DNA of 64,000 nucleotides, from assembly GCA_005881495.1 (NCBI GenBank), contig VBHI01000210.1, positions 1 to 64,000 on the forward strand, in the 5' to 3' direction. A program made the translations under genes and the position numbers. The notes beneath the pieces were generated by a model, which ran no database searches, had not been told where the DNA came from, and saw only the letters and a program-made list of their open reading frames with translations. The DNA comes from Chloroflexota bacterium (GTDB lineage Bacteria > Chloroflexota > Ktedonobacteria > Ktedonobacterales > Ktedonobacteraceae). Shown piece by piece: positions 18,966-27,553 of the stretch. Position 1 is the stretch's first letter. Every line of letters begins with the position of its first letter.

Positions 18966-21754
18966 CAGTTTTTGTTTCTCTTCTTCTGGATCAGGAACAA
19001 CAGATTGAGCGCATCAAGAGGTGTAATTGCGCAGAGATCGATAATATCCAGGTTCGCTTCCTGCCCGTTGCCCTGTTCAAGGGCATGGGCGACAAAACGG
19101 GCTTCTTCACTTTGCCATGCATAGCGTGAAAGGGTGGGAACTGCCTGAATAACCAGCTGGGTATTGTAAGGAGTAGTATAGGCGACATCTACATCGGGCC
19201 GCCCATTTTCTCCTGTTTTGTAATGGCCATTGTCGTCAGCAATCTTTTTCCCTGCGCCATCAGGGGGAGAGAGCGCTTCCTGTAATGGGTTGAGAGTATG
19301 GTCATTGTGCCCGAAGACAAGGGCGGCTCCAGCATGATCTCTACCAGATTCGAGATAGTGCAATACCTCTTCCGCGCGGTGCACAATACTCTGCGGCATT
19401 CCCGCCAATTTTGCCACATGGACCCCGTAACTGCGGCCAATACAGCCAGGCGTGACGCGGTGCAAGAAGACGATTTCTCCTTGTTTATCGTCGCTGATCT
19501 GCATGGTACACACTCTCAGATGGGGCAATTCATCCGCCATTGAGGCCAGCTCGTGGTAGTGCGTGGCAAAGAGCGTTCGCGCTCCCGTAACATTATGCAA
19601 GTGTTCAACGACGGCACGCGCGATAGCGAGGCCATCGTAGGTGCTGGTGCCCCGGCCGATTTCATCCAGGATAATCAAACTATGTTTTGTAGCATGGTGG
19701 AGGATGGTGGCAGTCTCTTCCATTTCCACCATAAAGGTGCTTTTGCCCGATGCGATGTCATCTTCGGCACCCACGCGGGTAAAAATGCGATCGACCAGAC
19801 CCAGGCGAGCGCTGCGACAAGGGACAAAACTCCCAATTTGCGCTAAAAGCGCGATCAGGGCTACCTGGCGCAGGTAGGTTGACTTACCCGCCATATTCGG
19901 ACCGGTTAAGAGCACGATGCGCTCGCCCTGCTCCGCCTCAAGCGCTGTGTCATTAGGAATGAAGACATCGCCATCAAGGGTGTACTCGACGACGGGATGA
20001 CGCCCGGCGACAATCTCCAGGCCCAGGCCCTGCTCAACTTTCGGACGCACATAGCCCTGGTGGGCGGCAACTTCCGCCAGGCACAATAAGACGTCAATCC
20101 TGGCAACAGCCAGCGCGGTGGCTATCAACTGTGGATAGGAGACGCTCGCCTGGCGCAAAACATCGGCGTAAATACTGCGCTCCATCTCATCGATGCGTTC
20201 GGTTGCGCTAAGGATACGCGCTTCGTGCTCCTTCAGTTCGGGGGTGATATAACGCTCTCCGTTGACCAGTGTCTGCTTGCGCATATAGTCGGCGGGAGCG
20301 AGTGCCAGGTGTTTGTTCGTGATCTCGATATAGTAGCCAAACACCTTGTTGAACCCGACCTTGAGCGTCTTGATGCCGGTGCGCTCACGCTCGATCGCCT
20401 CCAGGGAGGCTATCCAACGCCGCGATTCACTGATGGAGGCAATCAGTTCATCCAATTCGGTATGAAAACCAGCGCGGATCAGTCTTTCATCGTCTTCGCG
20501 CTCTCCAGCGGTTTGCGCTCGAGCTAACGCTTTGCCGATCAACTCAACAACCTGTAGGCAAGAATCAAGCTCGTCAGCGAGTTGGGCAAGGAGGGGGGCA
20601 TTACAGCCCTGCAAAAGTTCGCGCAGACGAGGGATGATTGTCAAGTAGTCGCGTAAGGCGACTACTTCATTGGGAACCGCGCTGCCCTGACGAACGCGTC
20701 CGGCGATGCGCTCCATATCACCCAGGCTTTGTAGACACATAGTGAAGCGGCTGCGCAAGGCTGGACTTTCGTAGAGTTCCTCCACGCTTTCGAAACGCTC
20801 TTCTAGCCGGCTCAAGTCGAGGAGCGGCTGGGTCAATGTGCGGCGTAACTGGCGCGCACCCATAGGAGTAATGGTGCGATCGAGAACACTCAGCAAGCTT
20901 CCCTGAGCTGTACCACTGCGAGAACCCTGCAAGAGGTCCAGGTTCCGCTGCGTATGAGCATCCAGTATCATGTAGCTCGTCGTGCGATAAGAACGCAGGC
21001 CTGTCAAGAGCGAGAGAAGGGCGGGATTCATCTTCTCAAGGTAGGCAATGATAGCGCCAGCAGCGCCAACAGCCTGGGGGGCCTGCGCGCACCCATAGGC
21101 ATCCAGGGATTGCACAGCAAACAACCTGCACAACCTTGTTGACGAGGCCTCGTAATCGAAGAAATAGGGTGGGCAGGGAGTAACGGTCATTGTCGCAGAC
21201 GGAATCTGATATGCATTGGAGCGACTACCCTCGACAACGAGACATTCCGAAGGTGCAAGGCGCTGCAGTTCAGCATCTAAGGCGGCTGGCAGTTCATTGG
21301 GAGCAAACCAGGTGACAAGAAATTCGCCTGTACTGACGTCGACGGCGGCAAGGCCAGTCTGAGTGCGCGCAGGTGCAATAGCGACGAGATAGTTGTTTTG
21401 CCGTATCGGGAGCAGGTTGGGTTCGGAGAGGGTACCCGCGGTGAGAATGCGGGTCACAGCGCGCTCGACAATGCCCCTGCCGACTTCGCCCACCTGGTCA
21501 CAGATGGCGACTTTATAACCGCGATGAACCAGCTTGCCAACGTAATTCTCCAGCGCGTGCAAGGGGATTCCTGCAAGGGGTACCCTATTGTCCTCCCCGT
21601 AGCTGCGAGATGTGAGGACAATCTGTAGCTCACGGGCAGTGATACGCGCATCCTCGTCAAATGTTTCGTAGAAATCCCCCACCTGGTACATGAGGATGGT
21701 GTCGGGATACTGGCTTTTCATGCGCAGGTACTGCCTGCGGGCTGGTGTTGTCAT
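18965..21754 (-). CDS. mutS: DNA mismatch repair protein MutS
   Basis: 929 residues, somewhat longer than the roughly 860 common in the family. The N-terminal mismatch-reading Phe-x-Glu lies in GDFYETF. The C-terminal ATPase has Walker A GPNMAGKST, Walker B IILDEIGRGTSTYDG and a downstream FATHYHEL. The protein detects base mismatches and recruits MutL. The extra length is largely a C-terminal extension after the helix-turn-helix region (from about residue 820), which is less conserved in appearance. A TTGACA/TATAAA promoter lies about 90 bases upstream. Confidence 0.97.
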   Translation of the reverse strand: MTTPARRQYLRMKSQYPDTILMYQVGDFYETFDEDARITARELQIVLTSRSYGEDNRVPLAGIPLHALENYVGKLVHRGYKVAICDQVGEVGRGIVERAVTRILTAGTLSEPNLLPIRQNNYLVAIAPARTQTGLAAVDVSTGEFLVTWFAPNELPAALDAELQRLAPSECLVVEGSRSNAYQIPSATMTVTPCPPYFFDYEASSTRLCRLFAVQSLDAYGCAQAPQAVGAAGAIIAYLEKMNPALLSLLTGLRSYRTTSYMILDAHTQRNLDLLQGSRSGTAQGSLLSVLDRTITPMGARQLRRTLTQPLLDLSRLEERFESVEELYESPALRSRFTMCLQSLGDMERIAGRVRQGSAVPNEVVALRDYLTIIPRLRELLQGCNAPLLAQLADELDSCLQVVELIGKALARAQTAGEREDDERLIRAGFHTELDELIASISESRRWIASLEAIERERTGIKTLKVGFNKVFGYYIEITNKHLALAPADYMRKQTLVNGERYITPELKEHEARILSATERIDEMERSIYADVLRQASVSYPQLIATALAVARIDVLLCLAEVAAHQGYVRPKVEQGLGLEIVAGRHPVVEYTLDGDVFIPNDTALEAEQGERIVLLTGPNMAGKSTYLRQVALIALLAQIGSFVPCRSARLGLVDRIFTRVGAEDDIASGKSTFMVEMEETATILHHATKHSLIILDEIGRGTSTYDGLAIARAVVEHLHNVTGARTLFATHYHELASMADELPHLRVCTMQISDDKQGEIVFLHRVTPGCIGRSYGVHVAKLAGMPQSIVHRAEEVLHYLESGRDHAGAALVFGHNDHTLNPLQEALSPPDGAGKKIADDNGHYKTGENGRPDVDVAYTTPYNTQLVIQAVPTLSRYAWQSEEARFVAHALEQGNGQEANLDIIDLCAITPLDALNLLFLIQKKRNKN

Positions 21755-21840
21755 TTACTTGCTCACTTCCCCACGGTCACTTGATTGTCACTTGATTGTA
21801 AGGAGTTTGGGATGCCTGTATTCTATTGAAACACTTGTAC

Positions 21841-21869
21841 TTTATACTCTATTCTGTGCAGGTTGTCAA
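21841..21869 (-). promoter_or_regulatory. promoter of mutSL
   Basis: Reading the minus strand, TTGACA (21869-21864) and TATAAA (21846-21841) are 17 bases apart. The expected transcription start is near 21834, leaving a leader of about 80 bases before mutS. Confidence 0.6.
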
Positions 21870-21896
21870 AAGGTGGCAATAGATACCCTTGGCCCT

Positions 21897-21931
21897 GCTG
21901 TCATCCTGAGCGCTAGCGAAGGATCTGGTTG
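21897..21931. repeat. REP-like dispersed repeat copy
   Basis: Contains the CATCCTGAGCG...AGCGAAGGATCTG pattern, an imperfect palindrome (ATCCT/AGGAT arms) known as a common intergenic repeat in many environmental bacteria. It lies between the mutS promoter and the promoter of the YbjQ-like gene. The rest of the 21755-22074 spacer holds only those two promoters. Confidence 0.55.
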
Positions 21932-21974
21932 CCCTATGTGTCTTTCCCAATTTCACATGTAGCCAGATGACACG

Positions 21975-22003
21975 TTGACATTACTATAACAGTATCCTAT
22001 GCT
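21975..22003 (+). promoter_or_regulatory. promoter of the YbjQ-like gene
   Basis: TTGACA (21975-21980), a 17-base spacer and TATGCT (21998-22003). The gene's ATG lies about 70 bases downstream. Confidence 0.6.
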
Positions 22004-22074
22004 AGCGAAAATTAGAAAAAAATTGTTCTTTTCCGCATACATTATGCATAACGAAAGTGAGGCAGCACAGTACT

Positions 22075-22512
22075 ATGGGTGATCCGCGCAATACTATGGA
22101 TATTAAGCCGGGCTACCGCGGGCGAGCCTTCACCTCTGACCTGACAGGTCAGGAGTTCTGGCTCGTCGTTGATAAAGGGTTCCAGCCAATGGGGCTGGTA
22201 ATAGGTAACTGCATCTATTCAATGGGGGCTGTCAAAAACTGGTTAGTGGGTATCAAGAGCGGCTTCCAGGGTGAGCTAAAAGAATATTCGCAGTTGATGT
22301 ACCAGGCACGCGAACTGGCGTTGAGCCGTTTGCAGTTTGAAGCCGATATGCTAGGAGCCGATGGGGTGATCGGTGTTGATGTGAAAGTTGAATACATGCA
22401 CAACGGTGAGTGGATGGAGGTTACGGCCATCGGGACGGCGATACGGTATGTTGGGAGCGGCCCAAATATGCCACCAACAGGGATGGGGAGAGTGACTATT
22501 CCGGCGGGATAA
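22075..22512 (+). CDS. YbjQ/UPF0145 family protein
   Basis: About 145 residues. The pattern TSDLTGQEFWLVVDKGFQPMG followed by GNCIYSMG, then helical YQARELALSRLQFEADMLGADGVIGVDV, is characteristic of the UPF0145 (YbjQ) family, homopentameric proteins with a suggested metal-related role. The exact function is unknown. The ATG at 22075 lies 12 bases after a GAGG; an upstream in-frame GTG at 22057 and a downstream ATG at 22096 are alternatives. The gene stands alone between two promoters. Confidence 0.82.
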   Translation: MGDPRNTMDIKPGYRGRAFTSDLTGQEFWLVVDKGFQPMGLVIGNCIYSMGAVKNWLVGIKSGFQGELKEYSQLMYQARELALSRLQFEADMLGADGVIGVDVKVEYMHNGEWMEVTAIGTAIRYVGSGPNMPPTGMGRVTIPAG

Positions 22513-22563
22513 ACAGCGCTATAAATACCAGGTGCCTTGGAGCGCTCGTCCTTGTCATAGGCA

Positions 22564-22592
22564 TTGACATGCCCAATCCTATCTTCTACAAT
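22564..22592 (+). promoter_or_regulatory. promoter of the WD40 kinase gene
   Basis: TTGACA (22564-22569) and TACAAT (22587-22592) with a 17-base spacer, a near-consensus promoter. The start would be near 22599, giving a leader of about 22 bases to the ATG at 22621. It overlaps a possible upstream extension of the reading frame, which is therefore rejected. Confidence 0.7.
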
Positions 22593-22620
22593 CGGCGCAA
22601 GAGAGAGGAAAGCAGAGCAG

Positions 22621-24435
22621 ATGGTTGAGCGGATAGAACAGAATATTGGCCATTATTCTCTGGTGCAGCTTTTGGGACGAGGAAACTTTGCCGATGTGTA
22701 CCTGGGAGTAGATTCCTCCGAACAGCAGCAGGTCGCCGTGAAAGTGCTGCAAACGGAGTTGACCGGGAGTGAGGTAGAGCAGTTCCTCGCCCAGGCAGAA
22801 ATCGTCGCAAGACTTGATCACCCACATATCGTTCGCATCATGGAATATGGCGTGGAGGACAACTGTCCCTTCCTGGTGATGCAATATGCTCCTCACGGAT
22901 CATTGCGCCAACGCCACCCTCGAGGCACACGGTTGCCAATTACGACGATTGCATCGTATGTCAAACAGATAGCCGGGGCTCTACAGTACGTCCACGATCG
23001 GGGCCTGATTCACCGGGATATCAAGCCACATAATATGCTGCTTGGAACGAATTACGAGGTCATGCTCAGTGATTTTGGGATTGCCCTTGTCGCACAAAAC
23101 ACGGGCTACCGGGTACAGAAAGTAAAGGAGTTCGAGGGTACCATTCTCTACGCGGCACCTGAACAGGTGCGAGGCAGACCACGGATCGCCAGCGACCAGT
23201 ATGCATTGGGGGTTGTCGTTTACGAGTGGCTCTGTGGGAGCTGGCCCTTTCATGGAACAGTCGAAGAGATAGCCAGCCAGCACACCCTTATTGCTCCTCC
23301 CTCTTTATGTGAGCAGGTTCCAACGATCTCTCCGGTTGTCGAAGCGGCAGTATTCAAGGCCATGGCAAAAGAGCCAGACGAGCGCTTCGAGAGCGTGCAG
23401 GAATTTGCGAAGGCCCTGGAACGCGCCAGCCGCCTGGAGCAACCAGGTGTACGATCGGGACCGCCAACGCCCTATGATCTCTCGCCGTTATCATTTCTGC
23501 CATTACAGGCAACCTCTTCGGAAGAGAGACCCGCGACGCCGCACGTTACTTTGCTCACCTATACAGGTCACTCGGACAGAATATATACGCTGGAGTGGTC
23601 ACCTGATGGGCAGCGCATCGCCTCTAGCAGCCTGGATGAGACGGTACAGGTCTGGAATGCTATGACAGGGAAAAACATCCTTACCTATCGTGGACAATCC
23701 TTACAGGCACCGGCCTTTGCCTGGTCGCCTGATGGCAAATGTATAGCTTCGACCAGTGGTTTATTAGCTGAGTCAATACAGGTGTGGGATGCTGCGACAG
23801 GAAGTAACTCCGCTGGACACGCCAGGTACGATGGGCATACAGAGAGAGTGCTGGCGATCGCGTGGTCGCCTGATGGCCGGTATATCGCTTCGGCGAGCGA
23901 GGACGCCACAGTGCAGGTGTGGGATGTTGTATCAGGACGCAGCGTCTATACCTATCGCGGCCATACACTCTCGGTGAAAGCGGTGGCATGGTCTCCTGAT
24001 GGGCTACGGATCGCCTCTGGAAGTGAAGATAAGACGGTACAGGTCTGGGATGCAACCAGGGGCGGCAATATTCTCGCCTACTATGCCCACCGCGATAAGG
24101 TGAATGCTTTAACGTGGTCGCGTGGTGGCACCCATATCGCTACGGCCAGCGATGATGGAACGGTTCAGCTGTGGGATGCTGCCACTGGACGGAGATCCTA
24201 TAGCTATACAGGTCATATAGGCGGCGTGATTGCGGTGGCATGGTCGCCTGATGGAATACGCATGGCCTCCGGGGGCCTGGATGAAACGGTACAGGTCTGG
24301 AATGCTATTACCGGCAGTGTCATCTCCACCCATCGTGGTCACACTGATTGGGTGGGAGCCGTCGCGTGGTCGCCTGACGGGAGGTGTACCGCTTCCGGCT
24401 CGTGGGATAAGACGGTGCGGGTGTGGGAAGTGTGA
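22621..24435 (+). CDS. Ser/Thr protein kinase with C-terminal WD40 propeller
   Basis: 604 residues. The kinase domain spans about 10-275: G-loop GRGNFADV, K41 in VAVK, catalytic HRDIKPHN (131-138), DFG 151-153 and a TILYAAPEQ activation segment. A short linker leads to seven WD40 repeats (residues about 310-604), each with a variant of AWSPDG and ending in VQVWD or similar, which is enough for a complete seven-bladed propeller. No membrane segment is seen, so it is probably cytoplasmic, with the propeller acting as a docking platform for substrates or partners. Its own promoter lies directly upstream. Confidence 0.92.
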   Translation: MVERIEQNIGHYSLVQLLGRGNFADVYLGVDSSEQQQVAVKVLQTELTGSEVEQFLAQAEIVARLDHPHIVRIMEYGVEDNCPFLVMQYAPHGSLRQRHPRGTRLPITTIASYVKQIAGALQYVHDRGLIHRDIKPHNMLLGTNYEVMLSDFGIALVAQNTGYRVQKVKEFEGTILYAAPEQVRGRPRIASDQYALGVVVYEWLCGSWPFHGTVEEIASQHTLIAPPSLCEQVPTISPVVEAAVFKAMAKEPDERFESVQEFAKALERASRLEQPGVRSGPPTPYDLSPLSFLPLQATSSEERPATPHVTLLTYTGHSDRIYTLEWSPDGQRIASSSLDETVQVWNAMTGKNILTYRGQSLQAPAFAWSPDGKCIASTSGLLAESIQVWDAATGSNSAGHARYDGHTERVLAIAWSPDGRYIASASEDATVQVWDVVSGRSVYTYRGHTLSVKAVAWSPDGLRIASGSEDKTVQVWDATRGGNILAYYAHRDKVNALTWSRGGTHIATASDDGTVQLWDAATGRRSYSYTGHIGGVIAVAWSPDGIRMASGGLDETVQVWNAITGSVISTHRGHTDWVGAVAWSPDGRCTASGSWDKTVRVWEV

Positions 24436-24473
24436 GCAGGAATTCGTGGTATACTTTTTTCTTATTCTTATAA

Positions 24474-24515
24474 TTGTCATTTTGTCATTTTGTCATTTTG
24501 GTGACAAAGTGACAA
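24474..24515 (+). promoter_or_regulatory. candidate operator: three TTGTCATT repeats and an inverted repeat
   Basis: Three tandem 8-bp units TTGTCATT (24474-24497) run into a perfect dyad, TTTGTCA (24489-24495) and TGACAAA (24502-24508), followed by another GTGACAA. It sits about 20 bases upstream of the toxin-antitoxin promoter. Ribbon-helix-helix antitoxins often bind such repeats to repress their own operon; this is inferred, not shown. Confidence 0.5.
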
Positions 24516-24532
24516 GCTGCCAAACCGCCTCA

Positions 24533-24561
24533 TTGACAATGTGTCATCATTATGTTCTAAT
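24533..24561 (+). promoter_or_regulatory. promoter of the toxin-antitoxin pair
   Basis: TTGACA (24533-24538), a 17-base spacer and TCTAAT (24556-24561). An extended -10-like TGGTATACT ending at 24455 could be a second, upstream start. Confidence 0.6.
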
Positions 24562-24611
24562 TGAGATGTAAAGCAGGATGGCAACGATAACAAGAAGAAA
24601 GGATCAAGATC

Positions 24612-24974
24612 ATGGCTATACGAAAACAAGATTTTCATGATAATGATGACGACGATGACCAGGCAGAGAAAGCCAGGAAGCGCACACGCATTACCATAGA
24701 TGTTAGCCCTGAAATGCGCCGTAGAATTAAAATGGCTGCCCTGCAAAATGATCTCTCGGTAGGTGAGTACATTGGACGCATCCTTGAGCAGAATGTGCCT
24801 GACGAAACTACGAAAACACTACAGAGACGCCCCGCGACTCGTATGATGCTGGAAGAATTACGTCAAGTACGTGATGCGATCATGCAAGATCGCAAAGGAC
24901 AGCCTTTTGAAGACTCCACAGAAATGATCCGGCAGATGCGTGAAGATCGTTCAAAGGAGTTAGACCAGTTATGA
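24612..24974 (+). CDS. probable VapB-type antitoxin (ribbon-helix-helix)
   Basis: 120 residues. After an acidic N terminus (a run of Asp around residues 9-16), the stretch RITIDVSPEMRRRIKMAAL followed by SVGEYIGRILEQ fits a ribbon-helix-helix DNA-binding fold. The C-terminal half is charged and helical, suitable for wrapping the toxin. AGAAAGGA lies about nine bases before the ATG. The stop overlaps the start of the PIN-domain toxin (ATGA at 24971), the usual antitoxin-first arrangement. The call rests on context and fold pattern, and the protein is longer than most VapB proteins. Confidence 0.75.
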   Translation: MAIRKQDFHDNDDDDDQAEKARKRTRITIDVSPEMRRRIKMAALQNDLSVGEYIGRILEQNVPDETTKTLQRRPATRMMLEELRQVRDAIMQDRKGQPFEDSTEMIRQMREDRSKELDQL

Positions 24975-25420
24975 AAAGTGTTGTCGTAGATGCAAGTATC
25001 GCCATCAAATGGGTACTCCAAGAACCCGACTCAGACGTAGCTTATGCACTCCTGGCCGAATGGATAGAAAAAGAGACTGTAATACTTGCTCCAGCACTGC
25101 TTGCTTTTGAAATCACTAACATACTCTATCGAAAGACACTCAAAGGAGATTTAACACTTGACAACGCCAAACTTGGTATCAGGAAGATACTGTTAACAGG
25201 GCTAGAATTCGACTTTACAGAAGATCCAAGTTTTGGCATAAAGGCGATGGAACTGGCAAATCAATTCAATCAGCCTGCAACATATGATTCACACTACCTG
25301 GCACTAGCAGAGCGTGAAGATTGTGAACTGTGGACTGCTGATACAAAAATGGGTAGGGCCGTGAGAGGGAAGCTAGATTGGGTGCGCTGGCTGGAGGATT
25401 ATCAAATCACTCGGAATTAG
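24971..25420 (+). CDS. vapC: PIN-domain toxin, VapC family
   Basis: 149 residues with the four acidic PIN-domain residues in order: D7 (VVVDASIAIKW), E47 (LLAFEITN), D106 (TYDSHYLAL) and D124 (LWTADTKM). These bind magnesium or manganese and cleave RNA, often tRNA or rRNA, when the antitoxin is lost. It overlaps the antitoxin gene by four bases. The spacing and all catalytic residues are intact, so the toxin should be functional. Confidence 0.9.
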   Translation: MKSVVVDASIAIKWVLQEPDSDVAYALLAEWIEKETVILAPALLAFEITNILYRKTLKGDLTLDNAKLGIRKILLTGLEFDFTEDPSFGIKAMELANQFNQPATYDSHYLALAEREDCELWTADTKMGRAVRGKLDWVRWLEDYQITRN

Positions 25421-25523
25421 TGTAACAGAATACTTTACCGCACAATAAACTGAAAGTAGCTGGATTATGGAGGAACTAAACAACCCATCTAGTGGAGGCG
25501 CTGTTGTAATGGGAAGTGGAAAC

Positions 25524-25561
25524 CAACAGAAGCGCAACGAGCAGTTGCTGCACTTCTGTTG
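25524..25561. terminator. hairpin between convergent vapC and ndk, possible bidirectional terminator
   Basis: CAACAGAAG (25524-25532) pairs with CTTCTGTTG (25553-25561), and GCAAC/GTTGC (25534-25538, 25544-25548) continue the stem inside. No T-run follows in either direction, so termination strength is uncertain. Only 12 bases separate it from the ndk stop. Confidence 0.45.
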
Positions 25562-25573
25562 CTAAGCTGGTGT

Positions 25574-26035
25574 TTATTTCTCGCGCGACGAATAAATAAA
25601 TGGATTGAGGACATCCTCGTATTCGAAGAGTTCTTCAGGTTTGAAGAAACGCTGTACCTCTACCTCGGCAGTCTCTAGCGAGTCCGAAGCGTGGACAAGG
25701 TTCGCCTGTACGCTCATGGCCAGGTCGCCGCGAATTGTGCCGGGAGCCGCTTCGCGGGCTTTGGTGATACCACAAAGGAGTCTGACGGTATCCACGCAAT
25801 CCACGCCTTCAATACAGCAGGCGATGACTGGCGTGCTGCGCATAAACGTCTTGATTTCCGTAAAAAAGTCGCGACTGCGCAGGTGGCTGTAGTGTTCATC
25901 CAGGAGCTCATCCGGTAAAGCCATCATTTTTATGCCGACCAGCTTGAGGCCCTTGCGCTCAAATTTCGTTATGATTTCTCCAATAAGGTCGCGTTGAACA
26001 GCATCGGGTTTAATAAGTATTAGCGTACGTTCCAT
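25574..26035 (-). CDS. ndk: nucleoside diphosphate kinase
   Basis: 153 residues. Transfers the terminal phosphate between nucleoside triphosphates and diphosphates through a phosphohistidine. The N terminus TLILIKPDAVQR, the GTIRGDLA segment and the active-site H115 in NLVHASDS (usually NxxHGSDS) are all present. It has AGAGGAAA upstream of the start. Transcribed towards the toxin gene; no partner gene lies in the same operon. Confidence 0.96.
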   Translation of the reverse strand: MERTLILIKPDAVQRDLIGEIITKFERKGLKLVGIKMMALPDELLDEHYSHLRSRDFFTEIKTFMRSTPVIACCIEGVDCVDTVRLLCGITKAREAAPGTIRGDLAMSVQANLVHASDSLETAEVEVQRFFKPEELFEYEDVLNPFIYSSREK

Positions 26036-26265
26036 ACGTTTACATTTCCTCTCTTTTCGTCTGCACCAGACTTCAGTTGTAATTGTTGCGTAGAAATAAA
26101 TGAGCTATCTCGAAAACATCATACAGTAATTGATGGCAAAGGGCAATTCCCTATTGGAATATTGTCTCCAGTTCAAATGTTGGTAATAGTAGTAATCCGT
26201 AGTTAGGGGCCGCACTATTTTCTGGAACCAGGCGGTTGTGCCAGTTCCGAGAAAACAGCCAGGGA
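26036..26265. other. intergenic stretch between ndk and the 26.4 kb membrane-protein promoter
   Basis: Holds the ndk ribosome-binding region and presumably its promoter, although no clear -35/-10 pair was found on the minus strand. No open frame, RNA gene or repeat was recognised. Confidence 0.4.
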
Positions 26266-26315
26266 TTGACAAATAAATAGCTATCTGTTATATTTTGTTA
26301 TAGCATGTAGCTATA
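26266..26315 (+). promoter_or_regulatory. promoter with downstream dyad operator, copy shared with the 37.7 kb operon
   Basis: TTGACA (26266-26271), 17 bases, TATATT (26289-26294). Four bases separate the -10 from a perfect dyad, TATAGC (26299-26304) and GCTATA (26310-26315), with a 5-base centre. The same promoter boxes, spacer length and dyad position recur at 37653-37702 before the XRE regulator. A repressor bound here would cover the transcription start. Confidence 0.65.
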
Positions 26316-26417
26316 CGTTATAATACTAGAGAGATTGATCTCGTAGAGACGACGCTTAGAAGAGTTAATCAAAAGGCGTACAGGTAAAAGGTACTCGGTT
26401 CACGAGGAGCAAATAGA

Positions 26418-26861
26418 ATGAGATATCGAGGAAATGGAAGACGTCCCTGGCGTAGAGGGATAGTGGGGTTTCCCTTTGGGCTGATTTTTTTGATTGCTGT
26501 ATTTTCCCATGCCGGGGGTGGGATAATGCTTGGTTTAGGGATCATCTTCTTACTAATAATGCTTGCCAGGTTTATCCTGCCAGCTATACTGGGTTCTGGG
26601 ATGATGAATGGTTCGTGGATGAATAACCAGCAGGCGTATCGCCAGCAACAAAATACACAATATTATCAGCCAACCCAACAGCCATATGAAGAAAGCTATC
26701 AGCCATATGAGCAGGGATACCAGTATCAGCCGCCAGCTGTGACATATGAAGCGGATGCCGAACACCAGCAGTACCAGGCGCCTTCTTACGAACAGGCACA
26801 TTACGAGGAGCAGCCTCAGGCCCAATATCCTCAAGAAATGCCGCCAATGCAGCAGCAATAA
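26418..26861 (+). CDS. small membrane protein with Gln/Tyr/Pro-rich tail
   Basis: 147 residues of unknown family. A basic N terminus (RYRGNGRRPWRRG) is followed by two hydrophobic segments at about 15-30 and 33-57, then a Met/Gly/Asn linker. From about residue 68 to the end it is a low-complexity tail rich in Gln, Tyr, Pro and Glu, with repeats such as QQPYEESYQPYEQGYQ. It is likely an inner-membrane protein with a disordered tail, possibly a multivalent interaction segment. The upstream promoter and operator match those of the PspA/flotillin operon, so it probably belongs to the same envelope-stress regulon. A strong terminator follows. Confidence 0.8.
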   Translation: MRYRGNGRRPWRRGIVGFPFGLIFLIAVFSHAGGGIMLGLGIIFLLIMLARFILPAILGSGMMNGSWMNNQQAYRQQQNTQYYQPTQQPYEESYQPYEQGYQYQPPAVTYEADAEHQQYQAPSYEQAHYEEQPQAQYPQEMPPMQQQ

Positions 26862-26871
26862 GCTTTAGCAG

Positions 26872-26924
26872 GACAGAAGAGGGGCCAGCGAACTTCTTCG
26901 CTGACCCCTCTTCTGTCTTTTTTT
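26872..26924 (+). terminator. Rho-independent terminator after the 26.4 kb membrane protein gene
   Basis: GACAGAAGAGGGG (26872-26884) pairs with CCCCTCTTCTGTC (26905-26917); the stem continues inward with CAGCGAA/TTCGCTG around a CTTC loop, and a run of T follows to 26924. Confidence 0.9.
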
Positions 26925-26986
26925 GCATGATATAATGTCTCAGAAGAACCGTGACGAGACTGTGACTAGAAGGAGCCGACAACACT

Positions 26987-27511
26987 ATGCGATTACAGGG
27001 AAAAACGATTGGATATTTCGTCGCCCAGGAGGTAGAGGACCTGGAATTTTGGGTGCCCGTGATGCGATTGCGTGAAGAAGGGGCCAGGGTAATTGTGATT
27101 GGCCTCTCCACTGCCACGGTACATGGCAAACATGGCCTGGAGATGACGCCAGATGTGAGTATCGAAGAGGCCCCAAAGGCCGGGGCATTAGATGGTATCG
27201 TCATTCCAGGAGGTTGGGCGCCGGACAAATTACGGCGCAATCAGGGCGTGTTGCAACTTGTACGCGATGTGCACGCACAGGGAAAAATTGTTGCCACTAT
27301 CTGTCATGGCGGGTGGGTCCCCATTTCCGCCGGTATTATTAAAGGTCGCAAGGCGACTGGCTCAACCGGCATTAAGGACGATATTACCAACGCGGGCGGC
27401 ATCTGGGTCAACGAAGCTGCATTTCGCGAGGGGAATATGGTGTGGGGACGCGTTGTCGAGGATATTCCCGACTTCTGCCGGGAATTAGTTGCTGCCCTTG
27501 CTGAAGCATAA
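26987..27511 (+). CDS. DJ-1/PfpI family protein
   Basis: 174 residues, close to the usual PfpI/YhbO length. The nucleophile elbow ATICHGGW puts the active Cys at C106 followed by His 107, and an acidic partner is available in the N-terminal segment (VEDLEFWVP). Members act as proteases, glyoxalases or putative deglycases on glycated substrates; which applies here cannot be told from sequence. It lies 42 bases before metH, possibly in one transcript, though the functional link is not obvious. Confidence 0.9.
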   Translation: MRLQGKTIGYFVAQEVEDLEFWVPVMRLREEGARVIVIGLSTATVHGKHGLEMTPDVSIEEAPKAGALDGIVIPGGWAPDKLRRNQGVLQLVRDVHAQGKIVATICHGGWVPISAGIIKGRKATGSTGIKDDITNAGGIWVNEAAFREGNMVWGRVVEDIPDFCRELVAALAEA

Positions 27512-27553
27512 AGGGTCGATGTAAACAGTAGGGAAGATTGGAAGGGATAGCTG

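Noticed and set aside
21690..21962. Plus-strand frame upstream of the YbjQ-like gene
   Set aside because: It overlaps the mutS start, its promoter and a REP-like repeat; no protein-like pattern.
24474..24497. Short CRISPR-like tandem repeat
   Set aside because: Units are 8 bp with no spacers; better explained as an operator.
25467..25565. A 32-codon open frame between vapC and ndk (MEELNN...), with ATG at 25467
   Set aside because: No ribosome site of note, and its second half is the inverted repeat of the hairpin; composition is unlike a protein.
26872..26924. The strong palindrome as a possible transposon end or small RNA
   Set aside because: Stem followed by a T-run directly after a gene is fully explained as a terminator.
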